Origin: DATMER01 sp963844885
GTDB lineage: Bacteria; Acidobacteriota; Thermoanaerobaculia; Multivoradales; UBA5704
NCBI GenBank assembly: GCA_963844885.1
Contig: CAWJQA010000006.1
Location: 620,001-684,000 of the forward strand
Length of the DNA stretch: 64,000 bases
Reading direction: 5' to 3'
Both the position numbers and the translations under genes were made by a program. Numbering within the stretch: position 1 is the stretch's first letter; every line of letters begins with the position of its first letter. The notes below the pieces were generated by a model. The model was given only the letters and a program-made list of their open reading frames with translations, ran no database searches and was not told the origin of the DNA. Positions 18,276-25,569 of the stretch are shown here, in pieces.

Positions 18276-19773
18276 TCCAAGATAGAGCTCCGTCTATAGC
18301 AACTGGCATCCACGGTTCCACTTCGTGCTGGCACCAGGATTGGCTTATGCCGTTCTCGTCCACGAGTCCGAGCAGTATACGACCCCCACCGGTTGGAAGT
18401 CCGCTAAGCTGGAGGGCTGCAAGCGCCTCGGCCATCGGCGCTGCTAGCATAGAGATCTGCGCGTCCGACATCACCATCGTTGCCGACCCGCAACCTTCCC
18501 CAATTGTCTGCCGCCGAAGGGCGACGCCCTCGTCTGCGAACACTAACTCGCGCAGCAACGCGTCCTCCCGCATCAGCGCGTAAGTCTCAGTTATCAGGTC
18601 GCCCGTGTTCGGATTGCGCACAGGTCCTTCGATCGAGAGCAGCCCGACCCGACCGTGGGCATACAACGAGGTTTCAATCACGCGCGGGATTGTAACCCCC
18701 GCCGGAGTGGAAGCCAACGCCTCACGCGCGACGAGTGAGGCGGTCGAATTCACAACTGCCCAATTCTTCTTCGGCAGCATCCGCTTCGCACAATCCGCAT
18801 CACGCGCAACCTTAACGATATCCTCGACATGTGGCTTGGCAATCTGGCCCAATCCTCTGATCGCCTCCGCAACCGCGAGTGCCTTCGAAGACATCCATGA
18901 CATCTGCATGTATTCCTGGATTGGGACCAACCCATGCCTTGCCGCGTTGTGTGGGCTTAGGTTGCCTCGGTCGATAACGATGTGAGGCGCCCGGCCGGCA
19001 CGTGCTAAGTGAAGAGCAATCTTCGACCCGAGACTTCCGGCTCCGACTTGAACCCACAGCGGTACCTCTTCGACCGTGTCGCTCCCTGACATACTTCGCA
19101 GGAGTAATGCAGAGATTGTGTGACGATGTCCGGCGGGACGGACCCGCGTCTGGTCGCCCTGAGGAAACAAATGTGGAACACCAACCTCGACTATATATGG
19201 GCAGAGTTCCAGAGTGCTATTACTGCCAATCAGATGACATGGCCGCCGAGCGCAGAGAATGATAGCGAGCGGGAATAAATTTCCTCCCTCTTTGTCTGCC
19301 AAGCATCGTTCGAGCCAGTTTAATGCAGAGCGTAGCGGTTTAGCACAGCCATAACCGGTAGCTCGCTCCATTAGACTGCGGACATCGGTCACGGTTTCCG
19401 GCTCATATCGATCCGCGACTATCAACCGACCTGCGGGTGTTTTGCCCGGCCAGGCGAAGATTGCCAGAGCCCGGCCGAGCGCCGTATCAGGAGCGCGCTC
19501 CAATGGGCGCTGCCGAAACGACTCGCCAACGGTGTTCTTGTTCAGTTTTATATGTTCACGACCAACCTCTCCATAGAAGGCGATTCCTTCGGCCGCGTCA
19601 ACCTGATATCGGCGGTAGTCGAATCTGAAGAAAGAATAACCTTCCTCACGCGATACCAATGAGTAAAGATGTGACGCATCGGCGACCACTAAATCAACCA
19701 AACTATCCGCCGCACTGGTTCCCAGCCCTGCTGCCGGTCGATAAGCCGCCCCAGTGCGGCATTCTCCAGCCAA
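18130..19773 (-). CDS. E1-like ThiF adenylyltransferase
   Basis: 547 residues. The adenylation domain has VQVGAGSLGSKIALHLARAG (nucleotide-binding loop), IDRGNLSPHNAARHGL and the putative catalytic cysteine in GEGCGSATMVMSDAQ. About 230 N-terminal residues precede it and fit the linker region of E2-E1 proteins. The protein should adenylate the C-terminus of a modifier or substrate and pass it to E2. ATG 19773 overlaps the E2 gene by 85 nt in the -1 frame, and the similarity joins E2 (GWEPVRR) to E1 (DSLVDLVVADAS) exactly at the frame change. The last 48 residues overlap JAB and are probably out-of-frame. Confidence 0.87.
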   Translation of the reverse strand: MAGECRTGAAYRPAAGLGTSAADSLVDLVVADASHLYSLVSREEGYSFFRFDYRRYQVDAAEGIAFYGEVGREHIKLNKNTVGESFRQRPLERAPDTALGRALAIFAWPGKTPAGRLIVADRYEPETVTDVRSLMERATGYGCAKPLRSALNWLERCLADKEGGNLFPLAIILCARRPCHLIGSNSTLELCPYIVEVGVPHLFPQGDQTRVRPAGHRHTISALLLRSMSGSDTVEEVPLWVQVGAGSLGSKIALHLARAGRAPHIVIDRGNLSPHNAARHGLVPIQEYMQMSWMSSKALAVAEAIRGLGQIAKPHVEDIVKVARDADCAKRMLPKKNWAVVNSTASLVAREALASTPAGVTIPRVIETSLYAHGRVGLLSIEGPVRNPNTGDLITETYALMREDALLRELVFADEGVALRRQTIGEGCGSATMVMSDAQISMLAAPMAEALAALQLSGLPTGGGRILLGLVDENGISQSWCQHEVEPWMPVAIDGALSWSVRIASRAHRKMADEVASWPTGRDWRDLGRSFLGGGSNVLHRGCLASV

Positions 19774-20162
19774 GCTACTAGTTGGTTCAGAACCCCAACG
19801 AGACCCTGTTCCTGCAGCAGTTCTGCGAGGCTTCCTTCATAGATGCATGGCACTGGACGCTCATTGGGAGCGCCAGGCATGACATGCGCCAACGCGCGAT
19901 CGAAATCCGCGCGCAAACGAATCATTGGCGGCTTCAGTGGGAACGCGTCAGGAAAAATGAGCTCGACTGGCTCGACTGCACGCACGCCACTGGGACTGAC
20001 CCCATCAGCCATCCACGAGTTTGGTAGCCCGAGTCGTAGCGCCACGTCAACAATCGTTATCCCCGTCTCCGAATTGGCTTCCGTAAGAAAGACACCCTCG
20101 ACAGCCGGGTGAGCGGCTATGAGACGCAACGCCCTTCGGATCGGCCCGGTTGTTCGGTGCAT
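19689..20162 (-). CDS. Prokaryotic E2 (UBC-fold) conjugating domain
   Basis: 157 residues. Recognisable bacterial E2 features: VEPVELIFPDAFPLKPPMIR (the UBC PxxYP-like strand-turn), LRADFDRALAHV, VPCIYEGSLAEL with the probable catalytic cysteine, and LVAWLENAALGRLI...QQGWEPVRR. It should carry a thioester-linked modifier or substrate received from E1. It starts 18 nt after the MBL stop. The gene ends within 85 nt of overlap with E1; a single missing base would fuse the two as in CBASS Cap2. Confidence 0.8.
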   Translation of the reverse strand: MHRTTGPIRRALRLIAAHPAVEGVFLTEANSETGITIVDVALRLGLPNSWMADGVSPSGVRAVEPVELIFPDAFPLKPPMIRLRADFDRALAHVMPGAPNERPVPCIYEGSLAELLQEQGLVGVLNQLVAWLENAALGRLIDRQQGWEPVRRIVWLI

Positions 20163-20180
20163 TTCTACTCTGGATTCTGC

Positions 20181-21335
20181 TCAGCCGTGGGCGAGCGGAT
20201 GGCGACCGACAGCACTGCCTACTACGATAGAGGCTCTGGTCAAGACCTTTGTCAGAAGGCGAGGCCCATATTGTCCAATCTCAAACTCCACTATGTCCGG
20301 ATTGCGTTCGGGTTCGCCGACGCATTTCAAGGAGCCCCCAGCATCCTTGGCAATCTGTTCGTACTCGCGCTTCGCCCGGATGCAGGGTGGATCGTTGTCG
20401 TCGTCTTTGATCGATTTACTGCTCGCCACGAGCACCGCACCCTTGCGGGTCTGCGACAGAGCACTACGGGCTTCCTCTGAGACCTCGGCGTCCTCGCCCT
20501 TTTCACTCCAACTGTCATAGGAGAGGGAATGCCAAGAGCAGTGGTGTGGCGTCTGCAGGATGTCGTAGCTAAGCCAGTCCGGGCGAGCAGAATGCCGCTG
20601 CCAGAGCCGCTCCCAGATCGCAACTTCGGCATCGCCGCCAGTAAGGAACCGCGCGACGTCCGCCTGGCTGTCGCCCGCGAGCGAGAAGTTGAGGATCGTG
20701 CTGCAGTGGTTTTTCGACCGCACCTCTTCCTCATCCTCGTTGCCCTTCGGCTGGGGCGCCAACAGTCGTGCCGATATTGATGAGTCGTACTGGCCATTAA
20801 CGCTGGAGAACACTTGGTCGACTTTGATGAGAATTGCCGTCAGATCATCGGTCTTTCCATCTTCATCCTCACCGAGGATCAGAATGCGGTCTCCCTCCGA
20901 CACGATACCGAAGCTATCGCGGAACCGCTTCACTCGGCGACGCGCCTCTGAACTGAACGCGGCCGCATCATCACAGAGGACATGGTTGCGCGCCGCGCGG
21001 CGAAAAACCATAGGTGAAGACCAGATCTCACGGACGAAGATCTTATCGGTGATCTTTGACCAATCTTCCGGCGGGCCGAAGTGGAAGTGCTTCTTCAAGC
21101 CTCTGCTGTGGTCCTCGTCAGGATGACTCAAGAGGAAGGCGTCCACATAGAGCCGGCCCTCTCCGTCGCGCTTCAACCGGTCTCGCAACATCTTGGCCAC
21201 ATCGGGCGTATCATCGTCAGGGTCATCCGCGGCGGCACGAATGTTGACGTCAATCAGGATTCTGCGCCCGCTCTCCAACTCGAGGAGCGTCATATCGCCA
21301 TTGCAGACGGGGTAAAACGTGATCTTGGCTGGCAT
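20181..21335 (-). CDS. MBL-fold hydrolase, first gene of the ubiquitin-like operon
   Basis: 384 residues. Metallo-beta-lactamase fold of the ComEC-like branch: LLSHPDEDHSRGL (HxxxDH), NHCSTILNF, LTGGDAE (bridging Asp) and LQTPHHCSWHS (distal His), so both metal sites look complete. Likely a nuclease or phosphodiesterase by family analogy. AAGGAGG lies 8 nt before the ATG. The protein ends in HPLAHG with a terminal glycine. Next gene starts 18 nt downstream. MBL genes beside E1/E2/JAB genes were noted in comparative work on bacterial ubiquitin-like systems, but without an established function that I know of. Confidence 0.88.
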   Translation of the reverse strand: MPAKITFYPVCNGDMTLLELESGRRILIDVNIRAAADDPDDDTPDVAKMLRDRLKRDGEGRLYVDAFLLSHPDEDHSRGLKKHFHFGPPEDWSKITDKIFVREIWSSPMVFRRAARNHVLCDDAAAFSSEARRRVKRFRDSFGIVSEGDRILILGEDEDGKTDDLTAILIKVDQVFSSVNGQYDSSISARLLAPQPKGNEDEEEVRSKNHCSTILNFSLAGDSQADVARFLTGGDAEVAIWERLWQRHSARPDWLSYDILQTPHHCSWHSLSYDSWSEKGEDAEVSEEARSALSQTRKGAVLVASSKSIKDDDNDPPCIRAKREYEQIAKDAGGSLKCVGEPERNPDIVEFEIGQYGPRLLTKVLTRASIVVGSAVGRHPLAHG

Positions 21336-21515
21336 GTCCTTAACCTCCTTGGAGGGGATGCCCAGGGCGGGCTTCTACGCCTCATTTTTACCCTACCCTA
21401 GCAGCCCGTGTCAAGATGCTGTGGTGGCGAGCCGGTGAACCCCTAGAAGTTGGGGTCCTCACCCAATGCTGCCTACCTGAGCCTCGGCCTCTGCGCATCG
21501 GGTAGACACTCTCGT

Positions 21516-21690
21516 TCCAGGTGCTGAGCGCCATCCTCAACCTGGCGGACCGGCTCCCCGCGCAGCGCCTCTTCGCCGCCAGCGCCGTCATGGTCGCCGC
21601 TGCCAATGCCGCCATCCCCCTCCTGGACGTCAAACCGGGCGTCTCCCTCGCCGATGTCGGTAGCCGGCCCGGCTGCAGAGCAGGCGGTGG
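21516..21690 (+). pseudogene. MFS transporter remnant A, N-terminal piece
   Basis: Encodes LSAILNLADRLPAQRLFAAS and NAAIPLLD, about 90% identical at DNA level (by eye) to 22910-23035 inside the second MFS remnant. It corresponds to transmembrane helices 2-3 of an MFS protein. Helix 1 and the rest are missing, and a VapB-like gene starts immediately after. Confidence 0.7.
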
Positions 21691-21702
21691 TATTATTCCC
21701 GG

Positions 21703-21954
21703 ATGAGAACGACTGTTACCCTCGATGACGACGTATACGAAGCGGCACAGTCGCTGGCGCAGGCGACGGGGAAGAAGCTCGGCTGTGTGTTGTCCGAGAT
21801 GGCACGGCACGCAATACAGCCGTCCAGACGAGGATCGAAGCAGGCGGCGCCGCAAGGGATTTCTCGTTTTCCCGTCTTCGAGGTGCCAAGAGGCTCCCGG
21901 GTGATTCCGGCCTCGCGGATCCAAAAGGCCCTGGACGAGGACGGCATTGTCTGA
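21703..21954 (+). CDS. VapB-like ribbon-helix-helix antitoxin
   Basis: 83 residues. It begins RTTVTLDDDVYEAAQSLAQA (ribbon strand and helix 1) with KLGCVLSEMARHAI (helix 2), and has the C-terminal toxin-wrapping tail VIPASRIQKALDEDGIV. It should bind DNA and neutralise the VapC that begins 8 nt before its stop. The partner toxin is truncated, so it is probably a stranded antitoxin. Confidence 0.7.
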   Translation: MRTTVTLDDDVYEAAQSLAQATGKKLGCVLSEMARHAIQPSRRGSKQAAPQGISRFPVFEVPRGSRVIPASRIQKALDEDGIV

Positions 21955-22055
21955 GAACCGGCCGCTTCTGCTGGACGTCAATGCCCTCTTGGCGCTGGCT
22001 TGGCCGACTGCTGACCCTGTTCACGATCCGGATGATCCGATCGGCGGGGAGCGCG
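21947..22055 (+). pseudogene. Truncated VapC (PIN-domain) toxin
   Basis: TTG at 21947 opens RPLLLDVNALLALAWPTADP, the first strand and helix of a PIN ribonuclease with its first acidic residue. After about 35 residues the frame passes directly into the C-terminal tail of an MFS protein (MTLALGPIFGIVSMLRLRRL). The rest of the PIN domain is deleted. Confidence 0.65.
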
Positions 22056-22153
22056 CCTTCATGACTCTGGCGCTGGGGCCGATCTTCGGGATCGTCAGCA
22101 TGCTCCGCCTGCGGCGTCTTCCCGCGGAGCGGATGGCGGGAGGCCAGGGGTAA
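22056..22153 (+). pseudogene. MFS transporter remnant A, C-terminal piece
   Basis: Encodes FMTLALGPIFGIVSMLRLRR plus AERMAGG, the last helix and tail of an MFS transporter, closely matching 23050-23148. It is fused in frame to the truncated VapC. About 260 residues of transporter are absent between the two remnant A pieces. Confidence 0.65.
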
Positions 22154-22228
22154 TCACCAGGACGGTGGGACCGAGGGCGACCCTCCCTGTTCCCACCCAA
22201 GGCAGGCTAGCTCTCCACCCGCAGATCC

Positions 22229-22311
22229 ACGTACGGCGGCGACGCGTAACCCGACCGACTCCATCCGGTAGCGCGCCGAACGCGTAACCTGCCAAGCCCT
22301 CGCCTCGGCGG
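22229..22311. repeat. Diverged single copy of the 83-bp repeat
   Basis: Contains GACGCGTAACCCGACCGACT, CATCCGGTAGCG, then ACGCGTAACCTGCC and CGCCTCGGCGG, in the same order and spacing as the tandem repeat at 23.5-24.0 kb. It shows that the element is dispersed. Confidence 0.6.
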
Positions 22312-22358
22312 CTCAATGACCTGGTGACGCCCTAAAAAATACCTTGAGACCGGCCCGC

Positions 22359-22562
22359 TCAGCGGCGAGCGAAGCGAGTCCGCTGCCTCGCCGTAGTGTC
22401 AGGCAAGGGTGGAGATTGCACGGAACGACCTGAGTTGCGCTCTCTCTCCTGGAGATACTTGACGAGCGCCTCAGGGTCATTGCCACACTCGCGGAATAGT
22501 TCCTCGCGATGGCGGTGCAGCTCTTCGACGATGGAGTCGTGGCTAAGGTAAAGGCGCGGCAT
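22359..22562 (-). CDS. Small hypothetical protein, possible antitoxin remnant
   Basis: 67 residues. The core DSIVEELHRHREELFRECGN followed by PEALVKYLQERERNSGR resembles short antitoxin-like proteins that precede PIN toxins. No convincing ribosome-binding site is seen before the ATG at 22562, and no toxin partner follows. It may be a remnant. Confidence 0.35.
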   Translation of the reverse strand: MPRLYLSHDSIVEELHRHREELFRECGNDPEALVKYLQERERNSGRSVQSPPLPDTTARQRTRFARR

Positions 22563-22731
22563 TCCAGAAAATCTACCATGGCCAGGCACCGGATGCACTC
22601 TCTGGGCCCAGCTTGGACAAGTCGCGGTATAGTCCCGCAAAGGGACCGCTGGCGAACTTCCTGCGCAGACTCTACGACGCCGCTCTCCCCCATCGTATCG
22701 GGAAGACGCCCTCGTTCCAGGCCGCGATCCC

Positions 22732-23148
22732 ATGACCGGCAAGTGGCGGACCGTCACCCTCCTCGCTCTCGCGGAGCTCCTGGCCATGTCGGTCTGGTTC
22801 TCCGCCTCGGCGGTCGTGCCGCAGCTCACGTCCGAGTGGGGGCTCTCGGGCGCCCAGCAGTCGTGGCTGACCATGAGCGTCCAGGTCGGGTTCGTGACTG
22901 GAGCGCTGCTGAGCGCCATCCTCAACCTGGCGGACCGGCTCCCGGCTCAGCGCCTCTTCGCCACCAGCGCCGTCATGGCCGCCGCTGCCAATGCCGCCAT
23001 CCCCCCTGCTGGACGCCGGACCGAGCGTCTCCCTGGGACTCCGCTTCCCTTCATGGCTCTGGCGCTGGGGCCGGTCTTCGGGATCGTCAGCATGCTCCGC
23101 CTGCGGCGTCTTCCCGAAGCGGAGCGGATGGCGGGAGGCCGGAGGTAA
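22732..23148 (+). pseudogene. MFS transporter remnant B with a large internal deletion
   Basis: 139 codons. The first about 90 residues are a normal MFS N-terminus (RTVTLLALAELLAMSVWFSA, LTSEWGLSGAQQSWLTMSVQ, LNLADRLPAQRLF). Near 23030 the sequence changes frame and joins straight to the transporter's final helix and tail (FMALALGPVFGIVSMLRLRR, PEAERMAGG). A full protein would be about 390-400 residues, so about 250 are missing. Confidence 0.75.
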
Positions 23149-23372
23149 TCACCAGGACGGTGGCAACGCCAGGGGCGAGGTGTTGCTGCTGCTGGGCTCG
23201 ATTTGGGGGAGCTCCGACACCTCGGGGCCTCTGGTTCAACCGCACCCAGGAGAGCGCCGGCAGGCCGGCTTTTCGGTAGGGCAAGAGCTTCCTTCCGGAC
23301 CGGGCAGTGCTCCATAATCATCGGCTGAGGACCATCGACGTGAAGCTTTCGATCCCGAACACCGGCGGCACG
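23149..23372. other. Intergenic stretch without a supported gene
   Basis: Short open frames on both strands carry no recognisable domain. It lies between the MFS remnant and the AbiEii fragment. Confidence 0.4.
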
Positions 23373-23492
23373 ATGGATAAGACCTTTTACTTCAATACGC
23401 TCTACCCTCTCCAGGATCGGGTCCTCCAACTCCTGAGCGGTCTGGACACAGGCTTCTACCTCTCGGGCGGGACGGCCGCCTCCGACGCGTAA
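23373..23492 (+). pseudogene. AbiEii/AbiGii nucleotidyltransferase toxin, 5' fragment
   Basis: Encodes DKTFYFNTLYPLQDRVLQLL and DTGFYLSGGTAASD, the start of an AbiEii-type protein up to the GGTA helix that precedes the nucleotidyltransferase active site. The frame then runs into the 83-bp repeat array and stops. The catalytic part is gone. Confidence 0.65.
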
Positions 23493-24045
23493 ACCAGGCT
23501 GCCGAATGCCTTCGGCGAGGCGCCGGACGCGTAAACCCGGCCGGTTTATCCATCCGGCGGCGTGCCCGACGCCTAAACCAGGCTGCCGAACGCCTTCGGC
23601 GAGACGCCGGACGCGTAAACCAGCCGGTTTACCCATCCGGCGGCGTACCCGACGCGTAAACCAGACTGCCGGATGCCTTCGGCGAGCCGCTGGACGCGTA
23701 ACCCGGCCGGTTTATCCATCCGGCGGCGTGCCCGACGCGTAAACCAGGCTGCCGAATGCCTTCGGCGAGCCGCCGGACGCGTAACCCGGCCGGTTTATCC
23801 ATCCGGCGGCGTGCCCGACGCGTAAACCAGGCTGCCGAATGCCTTCGGCGAGCCGCTGGACGCGTAACCCGGCCGGTTTATCCATCCGGCGGCGTGCCCG
23901 ACGCGTAAACCAGGCTGCCGAATGCCTTCGGCGAGACGCCGGACGCGTATCCCGGCCGGTTTATCCATCCGGCGGCGTGCCCGACGCGTAAACCAGACTG
24001 CCGAATGCCTTCGGTGAGCCGCCGGACGCATCAATCCTGGCGGTT
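23483..24045. repeat. Tandem array of an 83-bp repeat with internal hairpins
   Basis: GGACGCG(T/C)A-type boxes recur at 23525, 23609, 23692, 23775, 23858, 23941 and 24024, a spacing of 84 then 83 bp. Each unit has two halves that both begin GACGCGTAA: one carries the hairpin GCCGAA-tgcc-TTCGGC, the other GCCGG-tttatccat-CCGGC. Units differ by only a few substitutions. A period of 83 is not a multiple of three and stops occur, so the array is not coding. No variable spacers are present. Confidence 0.9.
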
Positions 24046-24047
24046 TA

Positions 24048-24143
24048 TCACGCTCCCGGCGGCGGCGTGGCGAAGAAGAAGGCCACGGACGCCACGGCCG
24101 CGATGGCGATCAGCTCCAGCGGATTCTCGAAGACGAGGTTCAT
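24048..24143 (-). CDS. 31-residue single-span membrane peptide (holin-like)
   Basis: ATG 24143 encodes NLVFENPLELIAIAAVASVA followed by FFFATPPPGA and TGA: a short acidic head, one hydrophobic span of about 16-18 residues and a Pro-Gly tail. AGGAGG lies about 10 nt upstream. It follows the GH25 lysozyme gene by 36 nt on the same strand. The size and pairing with an endolysin-like enzyme suggest a holin or pinholin-like role, but sequence alone cannot prove it. Confidence 0.55.
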   Translation of the reverse strand: MNLVFENPLELIAIAAVASVAFFFATPPPGA

Positions 24144-24179
24144 GGGGTGCGCTCCTCCTGGGAGGAGGGCCGGCGGGCG

Positions 24180-24803
24180 CTAACTCGTCCCGCTCCAGAA
24201 GCTCGCGAGGCTCCGCGTGCCGATGAACTTGTCGCGGTCGCAGCGGCCGATGCCGGCGACCTGGTGCGGCTCGGGCCCGACGGCGCCGTCCGTGTATTGC
24301 CACAGCGTCCACGTCGGCCAGTTCGGCGGCACGACCGGCGTCGGCCCGTACTGAGCCAGCCAGAGCCAGCATTTGGCGAGCACGGGATCGGTCTTCGTTC
24401 CCAGGAGATCCTTGATGTAATGCCCGGAGTAGAGCCCGGGAAACCTGCCGGTGATCGCTTGAATGTGGGTCACGAAAGCCCGCGCCTCTTCCAGCGTCAT
24501 GGAAGGGCCGGTCAGGTTGGGCTCGAAATCCAGCACCATCAAGGTACCGGGATCTTTGCCGACCACGCGCAGAAAGTTCTCCGCCTGCCGCACTCCATCG
24601 CTTCCCGTGCCGAAGTGATAGGCGCCCCAGAGCAGCCCCGCCTCCTTGGCCTTGGCCCGATTGATCCCATAGGTTGGATCGACGTTGGATTGACCCTGGC
24701 TGGCCTTCTGGATCACGCCGAGGATGCCGTCGCCCTTGGCCTTCTTCAGATCCACGTCGCCGTTGTGATGCGAGAGATCCACCACCGCGTTGATGATCGC
24801 CAC
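24180..24803 (-). CDS. GH25-family lysozyme/endolysin
   Basis: 207 residues, single GH25 (Chalaropsis/Cpl-1-type) muramidase domain. Seen: AVVDLSHHNGDVDLKKAKGD (N-terminal Asp of the active site), GVIQKASQG, GLLWGAYHFGTG, TLMVLDFEPN (catalytic DxE), FPGLYSGHYIKDLLG and WPTWTLWQYTDGAVG. It cleaves the MurNAc-GlcNAc bond. There is no signal peptide, as in phage endolysins. GTG 24803 has AAGGAG about 7 nt upstream. It may be a domesticated phage lysis gene, together with the small membrane peptide downstream. Confidence 0.9.
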   Translation of the reverse strand: MAIINAVVDLSHHNGDVDLKKAKGDGILGVIQKASQGQSNVDPTYGINRAKAKEAGLLWGAYHFGTGSDGVRQAENFLRVVGKDPGTLMVLDFEPNLTGPSMTLEEARAFVTHIQAITGRFPGLYSGHYIKDLLGTKTDPVLAKCWLWLAQYGPTPVVPPNWPTWTLWQYTDGAVGPEPHQVAGIGRCDRDKFIGTRSLASFWSGTS

Positions 24804-24958
24804 GAGGCTGCTCCTTTCCGAGCCGGAGGGAAGGGTCCGGCTTATCCATGGACGGGAATGGCGCGGATTCCGTGATACAAAACCGTGTGGCGAGATGCTA
24901 ACACGATGCGTGGAACCGAGAGCGCGCGGAGGCGCCTCCGCGCGCTCGCCGGCTCAGG

Positions 24959-25381
24959 TCAGGCTACGGACGGAAGTACTCCTTCGAGTAGTAGTCCGAC
25001 CGGTTGCTCTTGTCCGTGAAGCGGGTGAAGGTCTTCGAGGGTCATCGTGCCGTGGTTCAGGTTCCCGGTCACGATGGTCTCCTTGAAGTCGAACTTGTAG
25101 AGGGCCGTGAAGGCCATCGCGGACTTCGAGGTGACGTCGGTGGCATAGGTCATCCCGTTCACGGCGCCCCAGTCGCAGGGGGTGGGATGGCAGGCACCGA
25201 AGAGATGGACGTTGACGCCCGTCTTGGCTGCGCCGATGACGAAGCGGACAACGCCACGGGTGTGCTTGTCGACGTTGTGCCAGGTGCCGACCAGCGGCGC
25301 CACCCCGGGGGGAGGAATGGCGAGAGGCTTGACCTCCTCGATGAGATCCATGGGAGCCTTGAAGTCGATTGTCGCGATCAT
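24959..25381 (-). CDS. Conserved hypothetical protein, possible C-terminal frameshift
   Basis: 140 residues from ATG 25381. The body reads VAPLVGTWHNVDKHTRGVVR, VNVHLFGACHPTPCDWGAV, FTALYKFDFKETIVTGNL, a beta-rich pattern without signal peptide that I recognise only as a recurring hypothetical family. The annotated frame ends oddly (EDLHPLHGQEQPVG...). Removing one base near 25038 gives TFTRFTDKSNRSDYYSKEYF and a stop, which fits the rest much better. GACHPTPCDWG could bind a metal. Function unknown. Confidence 0.65.
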   Translation of the reverse strand: MIATIDFKAPMDLIEEVKPLAIPPPGVAPLVGTWHNVDKHTRGVVRFVIGAAKTGVNVHLFGACHPTPCDWGAVNGMTYATDVTSKSAMAFTALYKFDFKETIVTGNLNHGTMTLEDLHPLHGQEQPVGLLLEGVLPSVA

Positions 25382-25569
25382 CTGTGGTCTCCTTTCGTGA
25401 GGAACCGGGCTCTCTCGAGGACTGAGCCGGTTCCTTATCGAGGATCGCGCGGACAAGAACAGAAGGGAACGCCCTGCCGGCCGGGCACGGATGCCTTGAT
25501 CACGCGGGGGCACCGGCCACCCCGGGCGGGAGGCGTCCAGCCTTCGTGCGCAGCGGAACCCAAGCGGGA

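Noticed and set aside
18130..20162. Programmed ribosomal frameshifting in the E2-E1-JAB genes
   Set aside because: No X-XXY-YYZ slippery heptamer or obvious stimulatory structure is visible at the two switch points, and similar breaks occur in asnS, uvrB and the amidase.
23483..24045. CRISPR array
   Set aside because: The whole 83-bp period is conserved including the sequence between hairpins; there are no variable spacers and no cas genes nearby.
23483..24045. Integron attC cassette sites
   Set aside because: The GCGTAAC-like boxes do not fit the paired RYYYAAC/GTTRRRY core sites, there is no integrase, and copies are tandem and not separated by cassettes.
24048..24803. Prophage
   Set aside because: Apart from the GH25 gene and tiny membrane peptide there are no structural, terminase, integrase or portal genes.
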